Shown here one piece after another: positions 22,135 through 31,584 of a stretch of 64,000 nt of DNA. Location: assembly GCF_029168945.1 (NCBI RefSeq), contig NC_083603.1, forward strand, positions 8,246,001 through 8,310,000. Reading direction: 5' to 3'. This stretch comes from Cannabis sativa. Its lineage: Eukaryota; Streptophyta; Magnoliopsida; Rosales; Cannabaceae. The first letter of the stretch is position 1. Every line of letters starts with the position of its first letter. A program made the translations under genes and the position numbers. Below the pieces are notes generated by a model. The model searched no databases and had not been told where the DNA came from. It saw only the letters and a program-made list of their open reading frames with translations.

Positions 22135-22430
22135 TTGGGTCTTAGGCAGAGATTCATGCTTGAAGCTTGGGCAGAGACTCGTGCTGATAACGTGTTATAA
22201 AATAATATAAAGTAAATGAGAAGAAAGAAGAAGAAGAGAGAAAGAAAAAGTGAATGAGAATTTCTAAGTTGTTTATTCCAATGGGGTGAACCCCTATTTA
22301 TACAAATACAAGAGTGAGATATTAAGAAACTAAAAAAAAGGGAAACTAAGAAAAAGAGGAATGTTGATTACAATTAATGGTAATAAATAAAAGATTTGGA
22401 CATCCACATAATTATTAATATTTATAACAT

Positions 22431-23715
22431 AAATTATTTTTAAAAATTAATTGAAATTACTACTTTATAATTTTATGAAATTGTGAGTTTATTAATAATT
22501 TATTATTGTAAAACTAAGAATCATTTACATGTATATTAATGTGTTTTTTTTTTAATAGGAGAATAAGAGGTTGATTGTGGAATCCAATTGTCTTAATATT
22601 ATTCATGCTCTTAAAAATAAAACGCTACAATACTTCTTAGTTCTTACTTAGGGTATCATTGTTAGAGAAATATTATTATCATCTAATGATTTTTTTTGAC
22701 ATTACCATGCATCATTCTCCTAGAATAACTAATTATGTGTTGTTCATTATTTATATTCTTAGGATTGGAAGATGATAATCTTGTCTAAGGGTCAAGTATA
22801 TATAATTTTTTGTGCTGAAATTCTTGTGTTGGCAATTGCCATTATTCAATAATAATTATGACACTTTTTTTCTTCGTTCATTTTTTTTGTTAAAATTTTC
22901 TTCATTGGTTTTGTTCTTATAGGTTTCGGTAAGCTGAAGTATTTTTAAAAAAATAAAAACATATAAATGATTGTTAATTATTATGAAATTAAAGATTTTA
23001 TGTTTAGAAATTTTTTTATACATTTTATATGTATTACAAAAAATTATATTCATTTTTTATAAAATTGGAAATAATAATTATAACCAATACTTTGAAAGAA
23101 TTATAAATTATTTTTAAAAATTAATTGAAATTACTACTTTATAATTTTATGAAATTGTGAGTTTATTAATAATTTATTATTGTAAAACTAAGAATCATTT
23201 ACATGTATATTAATGTGTTTTTTTTAATAGGAGAATAAGAGGTTGATTGTGGAATCTATTTGTCTTAATATTATTCATGCTCTTAAAAATAAAACGCTAC
23301 AATACTTCTTAGTTCTTACTTAGAGTATCATTGTTAGAGAAATATTATTATCCTCTAATTATTTTTTTGACATTACCATGCATCATTTTCCTAGAATAAC
23401 TAATGAGGTGTTGTTCATTATTTATATTCTTAGGATTGGAAGATGATAATCTTGTCTAAGGGTCAAGTATCATTTTTCGTGCTGAAATTCTTGTGTTGGC
23501 AATTGCCATTATTCAATAATGTTTATGACACTTTTTTTCTTCGGTTATTTTTTTTGTTAAAATTTTCTTCATTGGTTTTGTTCTTATAGATTTTGGTAAG
23601 CTCAAGTATTTTTTAAAAAAATAAAAAACATATAAATGATTGTTAATTATTATGAAATTAAAGATTTTAGTTTAGGTTTAGAAAAAATCTTATACATTTT
23701 ATATGTATTACAGCT
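22431..23715. repeat. 674-bp direct tandem duplication
   Basis: Sequence from 22431 recurs from 23105 with few differences (for example TCATCTAATGAT against TCCTCTAATTAT). The left edge of unit 1 continues on the other side of the copia-like element (13700-13777 matches 23040-23104), so the duplication predates that insertion. Each unit contains one pseudo-exon-like stretch. Confidence 0.88.
22557..22770 (+). pseudogene. RNase H-like (RVT_3 type) pseudo-exon, duplicated at about 23231-23440
   Basis: After a T-rich AATAG acceptor-like site the frame reads ENKRLIVESNCLNIIHALKN. Then, across a stop and a frameshift, it reads IIVREILLSSNDFFDITMHH and SPRITNY. This spacing (VE/D-S, then a D.....F.H..R..N motif) resembles the plant RNase H-like domains found as stand-alone proteins or at LINE C-termini. 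Stops and frameshifts in both copies rule out function. Capture by the surrounding Helitron is possible. Confidence is low because the motif match is partial. Confidence 0.35.
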
Positions 23716-24327
23716 TAAAATTATTTTTTTTTGTTCTCAGTAATGCAATTTAGAATTCTAGTTTGAAGAAATTTTAATAAAAAGATAAATAATATCAGTT
23801 CAAATATTAATGGCTATATAATCAAACTTACCTATATATTACTCTCGAATATAGAAGGAAAGAGGATTGTGACTCTCGAATAATTAGCATCAAATATCAG
23901 TTCAAATATTAATGAGATTTGTTTTATTTTTATTTTATTATTTTATTATATATAAATAATATTTTATTATTTTAGTAAATATAAATAAAAAGTCACTCAT
24001 AAATTTCTCATAAACCAAGAATTCCGTTATATAGCAAACTTTATATAGAATAGAAGAATAGATATATAAATATATAGATTATTTATTTTGTTATTTTTAT
24101 AATAGAAGGTAAAGTGACCTAATAATTTTCTTTGTCGTTTATTAGATAGTGCTATGTATTATAATTTATTTATTATTTTTTTCAAAGTAGATAGCCCTAT
24201 GTATTTGAATTCGCCATTTGGCGGTAGATATTTTTTATGATTTATATCCAAAACAGATTTAAGTTTAAATAATGGAAACCTAATTTGAGTATAATTATGT
24301 TAAAAATATCTTTTTTAGTAGGTCTAT

Positions 24328-24342
24328 CCTATATAAATAAAT
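24328..24342 (+). promoter_or_regulatory. TATA-box candidate for the F-box-like gene
   Basis: CCTATATAAATAAAT lies 71 bp upstream of the ATG at 24413, a suitable distance for a Pol II start near 24360 and a short leader. In DNA this AT-rich the match has limited weight. The stretch 23716-24327 is AT-rich without a recognisable gene. Confidence 0.4.
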
Positions 24343-24412
24343 AAGAGAACATACATGTAGTCAAAAAAAACATAAGTAGTGGTCTCTTTTCATATAGAAA
24401 ACCATAAATATT

Positions 24413-25660
24413 ATGTTTCCTTTTTCAGGAAAAGAAATGGGTGATGATGATGATAAGTTTAAAGTTTGCATCAAGTGCAACCGTGATACCCAATGGAAAC
24501 GAAAGATAGCACTTTTTGAGTTATGGTACTCCCCAGACGACATATATGTTATGCTCAAATTTTTAAACGACGAGACTTTTAATAAGAACAATTTGGAGTT
24601 CAATAAGAAGATTAAAAAGATGACCAAGAAGAATAAATATTTGGAGTTCAAAAAGAAGATTGAAAAGATGATGAAGAAGAAGAAAAACAAGAAGAAGACT
24701 ACCAAAGAAAACATCAATATCGATATCAAACCATACGATAGTGATTATTATAAAAGTCAGCATATTTGTTTCCAAACACAGAGAGAAGAATTATTAGCCG
24801 ATTATCCAAATATTGATTATCATGATCATCACATTCACAAACTCATGGCCATTACGGTTCATGCTGTTTTTTTAGAATCTGATTTCGTTGGATATGATCA
24901 AATTTCAGGAAATCAAATTAATCATAAGTTTCATCAACTACCTTTTTCCTCAACGGTGTCGTTTTGCTACACTCTATCTGATATTTTGAAGAAGAATGAA
25001 AGTAAATTACCACAAACAGTAGAGTTGGATTTCGAAAGTTTTGAACAATGTTTATCTGTCTCTGTCAAGTCAAAACAAGAAGAAGGATCAATAGTTTTTC
25101 AATTATTTTTTTACAATCATAAACTGGAATCAATACTTAGATTTCCATTATCAGTACAACACCGTGATGGGTTTGAACAATTCTGGACCAGTGTAAGAGA
25201 TGAGCTTGCGTTTCCTCTCAAGGTAAAGCTTCGCGAAGAGGCCGGGTTTTCGAGTCTTCCGTGCTTGATAGAACTTCATCCAGATCTTAAGATGAAGATT
25301 TTGGAGTTTCTTCCAGGTAATGATGTGGCCAGATTAGGGTGCACTTGTAAAGAATTTAGGATTTTGTGTGATGATAAGAAAGAAAACGATTTTTGGCAGA
25401 CAAAAATGCCATGCTGCACATGCGATGTTCGTCCTCATCATGATAAAACATTTATCAACTGGAAGGAGGTGTTCGAAGATTATTACATCCACATTGTTAG
25501 TACTCCTAAATATTTTGAGGGACTTTACAAAAAAGAAAAGAGGAAGGAGAATATCAATGCGGCTAAGAGGGCCAGACCTAATTTTTACTTTTACAAAAAC
25601 TATCCCAAAAATACACCGCTTTTAACATTATATAAAGAAATGATGAGTAAACAAATTTAG
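24413..25660 (+). CDS. F-box protein, SKIP22-like
   Basis: One uninterrupted frame of 415 codons. Residues about 280-330 form an F-box (CLIELHPDLKMKILEFLPG, then RLGCTCKEF and a closing W). In SCF ubiquitin ligases such a domain binds SKP1. Residues about 140-270 (ITVHAVFLESDFVGYD onward) resemble the PI31/FP-type region that precedes the F-box in the SKIP22 family. Residues about 55-100 are an unusual lysine-rich run with two similar LEF.KKI.KM units, and the ubiquitin-like N-terminus of SKIP22 relatives is missing. The chosen start may not be real: TTTCCTTTTTCAG at 24416-24430 looks like a splice acceptor, and the next Met is at 24437. No substrate can be inferred. It may be a diverged gene or a decaying copy that has not yet lost its frame. 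Confidence 0.7.
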   Translation: MFPFSGKEMGDDDDKFKVCIKCNRDTQWKRKIALFELWYSPDDIYVMLKFLNDETFNKNNLEFNKKIKKMTKKNKYLEFKKKIEKMMKKKKNKKKTTKENINIDIKPYDSDYYKSQHICFQTQREELLADYPNIDYHDHHIHKLMAITVHAVFLESDFVGYDQISGNQINHKFHQLPFSSTVSFCYTLSDILKKNESKLPQTVELDFESFEQCLSVSVKSKQEEGSIVFQLFFYNHKLESILRFPLSVQHRDGFEQFWTSVRDELAFPLKVKLREEAGFSSLPCLIELHPDLKMKILEFLPGNDVARLGCTCKEFRILCDDKKENDFWQTKMPCCTCDVRPHHDKTFINWKEVFEDYYIHIVSTPKYFEGLYKKEKRKENINAAKRARPNFYFYKNYPKNTPLLTLYKEMMSKQI

Positions 25661-26127
25661 ATTGTGCTGTAACTACCAATTTTAGTTTATTTTCTTCTTC
25701 TTCTTTTTTTTTTTCACGGTAATTTAATTTGAACTTATTAGTGTTCTTTAGTTTTTCTTAATGACTTCATGTGTTATTTAGTTTTTGAAATTTTGGTTTA
25801 GCAATTTTTTTTTAGAATAAATATTACTTGTCTTCTGGATTTTTTACACAAGTTGTGCCCCCTTTTCATAAATGACTTGTTAATAATATTTCTTAAATAA
25901 CTTTTATCATAATATAGTTATTCTATCACATTTTATTTAATTTTATATAATGCTATAGATATATAGATAATAGTTAATAAATAAATACAAATTAAATATC
26001 ATTTACTTTTAAAAAAATTAAAAATAAAAATATGAATTATTATAAAAAAAAAAAAAAAAAAAAAAACAAATTATTCTATTATGTATTAACGTATAAAAAG
26101 GGTGATAATATTTAATTTGCTATTAAG
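25661..26127 (+). other. 3' flank of the F-box-like gene, with poly(A) run
   Basis: AATAAA lies at 25816-25821, about 155 bp past the stop and a plausible polyadenylation signal. An A run of over 20 bases occurs at about 26043-26066. It could mark the end of a retroposed sequence, but it lies 380 bp beyond the stop and no target-site duplication was found. No gene is seen. Confidence 0.4.
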
Positions 26128-26795
26128 AGAGTTCTGGATACTTATCATTGAGCTTTTGGTCAAGTCCTCAACTTGGATAAATCAATCTGTCATGTCTTTC
26201 TCCCCGAACACTACTTTGGCAACCCAAGTTTTCTTTCATCGACATCTCTCCATGCCGATCCAGGAATGTTATGAAAAATACCTTAGCTGTCATCGTATTC
26301 TGGAAGAGATAAGAAAGAACTCTTTAGCAACATCAAACAGAAGATTTGAAAACTTATGCACACATGGAGTGGAAAGATATTCTCTGCAGGTGGAATTACA
26401 AGAAATGTTACTTTTGCCAGCACATTTTTGTGTTGACAAAAGTTTGGTATTACGCTGGCAAAATAAAATTTACTTTTGTTGTGTTGGCAAAAGGGGTTGG
26501 CAAATTAATGTTTGTATTAGAACTTTTGTCAGCACAAAATAGAAAGCGCTGGCAAAAATGACTTTTCCCAACTCGTAAATGCGCTGATAAAAGTTAGATT
26601 TTAGCTACTGTAAATGTGTGCTAGTAAAACTTTGACCTTTTTGCCAGCGCAGTTTGCGAAATAACTTTTACCAGCGCAACAGCGAACTGTGTTGGTAAAA
26701 GTGACATTTTTTGTAGTGTGGTCGAGAAGTCCTTCTCAAAGCTGTGGTGCTATCAATTTCTACTTATGCTATGAGTTGTCAATTTTACCTTTTAT
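26128..26795 (+). pseudogene. L1-type LINE reverse-transcriptase fragment, interrupted by a CACTA-type MITE
   Basis: The translation resembles the segment just after the catalytic core of plant L1 reverse transcriptase: VLDTYH*AFGQVLNLDKS and SFSPNTT, then ECYEKYLS, then IKQKI*KLMHTWSGKIFSAG. It resumes after the MITE with GREVLLKAVVLSISTYAMSC. Frameshifts and stops occur throughout, including W-to-stop in IKQKI*K. Excising 26393-26721 restores continuity exactly at the GG/RE junction. The piece is a 5'- and 3'-truncated relic of roughly 340 bp of ORF2. Confidence 0.8.
26393..26718. mobile_element. CACTA-type MITE, 326 bp, inside a LINE relic
   Basis: The right end reversed begins CACTACAAAAAATGTCACTT; the left end begins AATTACAAGAAATGTTACTT. 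A 3-bp duplication TGG flanks it (26390-26392 and 26719-26721), which is diagnostic for CACTA/En-Spm. The interior repeats words such as TTTTGCCAGCGC in both orientations. The left terminus has lost the CACTA bases, so it is probably immobile. The 26102-26542 reading frame crosses this border and is not a gene. Confidence 0.85.
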
Positions 26796-26939
26796 GATAT
26801 AATATGATATGATAATAACTAGCTTTTTCGATTAAGGTATAATTTAATAGTGTCAAAACATAAGTGCAAAAATTTAGGAGTATTCGTCAAATTTAATCTG
26901 CAATATTTTGCTTACAGTGCATCAGCACAGTGTACAAAA

Positions 26940-27225
26940 ATTATATTTGGGATTCACTCTGCACAATAACTCAAATTCAATCCAATTCGTAAAATTGTGG
27001 ATTGAATTAGTTACTTTTTAATATTAAACTATTTAATATTTATTAAAAAATATTTATTTCACATAACTAACAACAAAATAAAATTAATTATTATTGTTTT
27101 ATGTCTCGAGCAATAAATTAAATAAAATAAAAAATAACAAATTCGAAGGAAGAAGAAAAAATTGTGTAAAAAGAATGTTTAATTTTATTTTAAATTGTAT
27201 GTAGAAAAAATATATGGGTACCTAT
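26940..27225. mobile_element. Truncated copy of the hAT-like MITE seen at 1469
   Basis: It contains AATTCAATCCAATTCGTAAA and then sequence that, reversed, matches the interior of the MITE at about 1780-1985 (for example TTCACATAACTAACAACAAAATA against TTGTTGCTAGTTATGTG). Terminal duplications were not found. The flanking 27226-28068 is AT-rich and gene-free. Confidence 0.55.
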
Positions 27226-27774
27226 TCAATGGTTATATTTTTTTTTTTGTAACCATAATGGTTACATTTTTGTTGACCTGTAATAGCAGGTTATCAACAT
27301 GTAAAAATTCTATTTTTAGAATTAAATTAGCTATAATTAACTATTTCTTAAAATGAATAATTTTTAATTTGAATATTTAATAAGACCCTTTTTAGCAATT
27401 AATATTAATAATTTTATTTTTATATTTAAGTCTCTATTATAATTTTTTTTAACAATTAAACCATTTAATTATAATATCTACAATAAAACTCTATTAATTT
27501 ATAAAATTTAAACTTTCACCCTTTCTAAAATATATTTTTGAATAATTAATCACAAAATCTGAGGATAGTGGAAAATACTAGAATATAAGCATTCATGATT
27601 TATCCATCATGTCTAAACCTTCATTTTATCTGTAAATCGTTTTAGACACAACTTGAAAATAAACTAACAATTTCATATATGTATATTTTTATCAGTAACA
27701 CATATTGGAGATCAATAACTAGTAAATAATGTACTAACTTTGTTGACGATATATAGTCAAAATCAATAATTAAT

Positions 27775-27960
27775 AGGGTAAATGGCGGCAAAACCCCCAA
27801 AACATTCATTTTGGTTTCACTTAACCCCCAAAATCTAAATTTGGGCGGTAAAACCTCCAATACTCGTATTCTATTAGTAATTTAACATTTCCGTCTATTT
27901 TAGGTGTTAATAAGTGTCATGCATGTTGGACTGGACACAGTATATACGTGTCACAATTTT
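27775..27960. mobile_element. MITE-like end (GGGTAAATGGC... type)
   Basis: A comparatively GC-rich segment with GGCAAAACCCCCAAAACATT and then TTAACCCCCAAAATC and GGCGGTAAAACCTCC shows repeated CCCCCAAAA/CCTCCAA words typical of MITE termini. No opposite inverted end was found; the right side is probably cut by the copia remnant starting at 28069. Confidence 0.35.
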
Positions 27961-28068
27961 ATTGGTCCACGTAAAAAATTATTTAAAAAAAATAAAAAAT
28001 TAATTATTTTAAAAATAAAAATAAACATAATTCTTTTTCTTTAAAATTAAAAAAACAATCCCATTCCT

Positions 28069-30394
28069 AAACTTTATACGTGTTTATTTACATTGTTTTA
28101 AAAATTCATATACTTCAAATTATACTTGAACAGCTTGACTCCAGCCTTTCTACCTTATACTTCAAATTATGTCATGAACAAGTTGGAACTTGACTTTCAC
28201 GAGTTGGTAAACAACCTTCAGACATTTGAAAATTTAATTGGAGGACCACAGAAAGGAGGATCTAAAGCTCCTAATTCTAGGAATGCTAATGGGGCGGCTA
28301 AGGCTGAGGCAAACATTGCCTCAACTTCCAAATCCAACAACAAGAAGTAGTGGAAGAATAGCAAGAAGCCTGTTCAAGCTGTGAAAACAGTCAAAAAGAA
28401 AAGGGCTGCTACTCCCGGTGATAAGCCAAAAGGAAAATACTTCTATTGCAATGAAAATGGCCACTGGAAACCCCAATGCCCTAAGTTTCTAGCAAAGAAA
28501 CAAGGTATTTCTTTCTATGCTATAAACTCATGTGTTTTAGAGAATTATTATCCACTTGAATTATTAATTCTGGACCTACTAACCATGTTTATTTTTCTTC
28601 TTATTTTAGCTACAGCTGCTTGAACTTGGATTGCAATCTTAGCGAGTTGAGTCGAACGGTTGGACAGATGGGTGGAGATAGTCCAAGATTGAAGATGAAG
28701 CTTGGAATCTTCTATTTTATTTTATTTTTTTGAATTAATTGTTTTAATTTTAGAACAATTTGGATTTCAATTATTGGCTTGGGATTTTTATCCCTAATTT
28801 TTCATATTATTGCAGACAATTCATTTTTTTTGGGAATATTATTTTAATAAAATTTCTTTTTTTTTTTAATGAATTGAGCTTCGTTCACTTTATCTTGTGT
28901 ATGTCATTACCAATTATATTTATATGTTTATTATGTTTGTGTTTTATTATTGATACAAATTCTATGGTATATTAAACTCTGCAAAGAGTTAATACTACAT
29001 AAACACTTAGAATTTCAATTCTATGTTTATGAATAATTGTTAATTCTAAAACAATTATTAAGAATTTGTGTAATAAAAAGATCTTTTGATCTAATAGGGG
29101 TGAAAAAAGTTAAGAATAATATGCAGTTCAACTATCTTTTATATCTATTAAACTCTGGATTATATTCATAACTCCACATTATCTCTATATCACTTAGGGG
29201 TGGACTAAACTCTTGAAATATGTAGTTCATTTTGAACTCTAGACTATACTCAATACACCACGGTATCTCTATGACACACATATTTTAATTAAACATGGAT
29301 GTAATATAATAAATTAGCAAATTATTTAGAACATTTTCTTGATCTTAATTTATGTTCCAATTAATATATTACTGTTGTAATAGAAATTGATACCAATAAA
29401 AGTTCTTGTACACATAATCACAGTACCTTATTAGAGTGGGAGAATTTTAAAATTCTAAGCCCATCTTCATTTGGATGACACTTGTGATAGAACTTTATAT
29501 TCAACTGAGAAAGTAAATCTAACCATTCATATGGATAGAAATAACTTATCAGAATTTTGAGGATAAGATAGTAGAATTTTGCATAGTCTATTCGAATGAC
29601 TTAGGCAAAATTCCTAATCCTCATGAAAAGTTTTATGGTAGCTCTAATGATTACTTAATCTTAAGCAAGTATTTTACATTAATGTTAATACTAGATTGCT
29701 ATGTTGATGACTTAATCTATAAGATAATATGTCACAACAAGATATCCCTCAAAACAATAGTAAGAGGTTAAATGTACTTCTATGTATGAATTTAACCAGA
29801 CTCCTACTGTTGAGTGGGAGCTATCTAAGATGTAATCGAACAAGGAACATTAAAAGACAGTCAAGAAAGGTTTCTGAAAGTGACCTATATGTTAGATGAT
29901 AGGGATGTATATATTACAAGTCCTAATATCTACACCAACTCATAAAGGATCCGAGATGGTGGTTACTCCGGGGGTGGATGAATTATTCTAGTAGGATGTA
30001 AAAGTCCATCTATAATAATTTAAGCTCCATCAGTGAAGATACAAACTTTGTAATTTCGAAATTACTAGAAAGTTATTCAACTGAAGAAAATTCTACACTA
30101 TGTTATCTCTATTCCATTTTGGATAGAAGTAGAGATATGTCTTCAGTTTATTCAGATGCACTTTATAAGCAGTGAAGAATTCAGTATCCCTAAATGAGTA
30201 ATGCATATAGCAAATAATGTTGCATAGTGTTTTATGAACACAAAGGAAGTAATGGTGGAAAAAGCAGTAGCTTACCACAGACTTACAGTTCCAGAAATTT
30301 GGGTTGAGTCAAATATACTACACTTGATCTGAAGATCAAGACAATAGATTGATTGAAATGCACTACTTGTTTTATGTTAGTGCAAGTGGGAGTT
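28069..30394 (+). mobile_element. Gag-only copia remnant (internal domain) with 43-bp LTR scar
   Basis: 28069-28112 (ACTTTATACGTGTTTATTTA onward) matches the last part of the family LTR (compare 43459-43501) and is fused straight to gag, so the 5' LTR and leader were deleted. Gag and a protease stub follow (28113-28620). Next comes 1.75 kb of non-coding DNA that contains no integrase or reverse transcriptase, ending in a polypurine tract GCAAGTGGGAG just before the 3' LTR at 30395. Loss of pol suggests a non-autonomous derivative or a large deletion. Confidence 0.7.
28113..28620 (+). pseudogene. Copia gag C-terminus plus protease stub (disrupted)
   Basis: The frame reads KLELDFHELVNNLQTFENLI, a copia gag motif, then a lysine-rich linker broken by a TAG at 28348. 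Next is a CCHC zinc knuckle in which the first residue of the motif is changed: YFYCNENGHWKPQCPKF retains C-H-C with N replacing the usual K/Q. After a frameshift near 28548 the protease site reads INSGPTNHV: the catalytic D of the usual DSGA has become N and the A has become P. W just before it is a stop. The protease is therefore dead. Gag would have packaged element RNA. Confidence 0.75.
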
Positions 30395-31584
30395 TGTTGC
30401 GATTTTATGCCCTAAATAAAATCCATTTCAATCTAATATGATTTGATTAGAAGTCATTTATGTGTACATGTAGTTTTCATGTTTATGGTTTAATATATAC
30501 AAAATCTGGTAAGTCCAGAACATATAGTCATTTACAATTACAGTGATGTCAACACAGTGGAATGTGATTGTGATTATATGCTTCAAAAGACAAAGTCTCT
30601 GATTCATCAGTGCACTGGATTTACACTAATGTGATAATCAGCGATGAAGTGTACTTACACTTTGAATAAGTATTATGCTCTTTCCAGAACATTGGCAAGG
30701 TATGCTAGTTTTGGATGTATGGAGTATACATTGGACTGGGACTGATATTGATATTGGCAAAGATATTATAATCTTACCGTTGTATCTTTCTAAGTCAATA
30801 TCACTGGTTGATCTTAGATCAAAAGATCTTAATCCTGACATGCTTAGGTTCAATCTCAGGAGTGCTATTCATGTTCTTTGATTTGGTAGTTAAGCCTACT
30901 TTTTGGTCAGGGTGATACGTACATTTTGGGAACATGGTACTGCAATTGAATGGGAGCGCTAAACATAGATATGGAATCTATAGCTTCTATCAGGACATAG
31001 AAGTGAAACGATGATTTCCTTCGAGCTTGGCTTAATAGAGGTAAATATCATTTATAGGAAGCTAAGTGTTTTAAGGATAAAATACATTGAGGAGTGAAAC
31101 GGTAAATTTATCCCTACTCGATGTAAATCATCTATAGAGGATCTTTGATTATTGAGATTAGAACGATGGTTAAATGTTTATAGTGTATCTATATCGTGGA
31201 ACATATAGAGCGTTCTATATGACTGAGAGTGCAATTCCAAGTTCTATGGTGGATGCAATAAGGAATTAATAAGTTAGGGAATTTACTTGGTAAATTCTTG
31301 TTCTGCTTATTGGAAGCTCGGTTGTATAGGCCCATGGTCCCCATACTAGTTGAGACCATACTGCTTATAAGACTCAGATAATTGATTTTAATTAATCAAT
31401 TATGATTCTAAAATTAGACTATGTCTAGTTTGTGATTTTTCACTAAGCAAAGGCTTAATTGTGAAGAAAAGAGATTCTAGGTCTTATTTATTAATTAAGA
31501 GACTTTATTAACTCTAATTAATAAATTTATTAAATGACAATTTTATTTGATAATTAATTTTAATTATTAAATAAACAGCTTTGG
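30395..31584 (+). mobile_element. 3' LTR of the copia remnant, left part (right part at 41563-41982)
   Basis: It starts TGTTGCGATTTTATGCCC after the polypurine tract and aligns with the solo LTR at 5501-7369 and the LTR at 41984-43558. It breaks at 31584 where the Ty3 element begins. It resumes at 41563 (GATGGCTCACACTTAAAAG), after about 190 bp of LTR have been lost, and ends in TATTCCAACA at 41982. Confidence 0.85.

Larger units (their letters stand above)
13778..22429 (-). mobile_element. Coding-free copia-like LTR element (LARD-like), minus strand
   Basis: Two near-identical short LTRs bound it: 13778-14004 and 22193-22429, both TGTTATAAAATAATATAAAG ... ATTTATAACA. Beside the right LTR the minus strand reads CGTTATCAGCACGAG, a primer-site-like sequence; beside the left LTR it reads AAGGGGAAG, a polypurine tract. 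The element therefore runs right to left. The host sequence ATTATAAATTATTTT, seen uninterrupted at about 23100-23110, shows the insertion point, with a TAAA duplication. Removing the nested Cassandra (16038-16970) and solo Ty3 LTR (19809-22134) leaves about 5.4 kb with no gag or pol reading frame in either strand. Confidence 0.75.
13127..24049 (-). mobile_element. Probable Helitron split by a copia-like element
   Basis: The 3' end is clear: the minus-strand hairpin ACGTGC-CTC-GCACGT (13140-13154) followed by CTAG at 13127-13130. Its 3' end directly abuts the TC end of the next Helitron. The 5' end is a weaker assignment: the + sequence near 24010-24049 (AAACCAAGAATTCCGTTATA, ending TATAGA) resembles the reversed 5' end of the family member at 11394, but the base beyond is A and not T. 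If correct, the Helitron is about 2.3 kb once the copia-like insertion is removed, and it carried the RNase H-like pseudo-exon. Confidence 0.45.

Noticed and set aside
26102..26542. 146-residue plus-strand protein
   Set aside because: The frame starts before the LINE fragment and crosses the CACTA MITE border at 26393; parts of it are LINE RT and the rest MITE.
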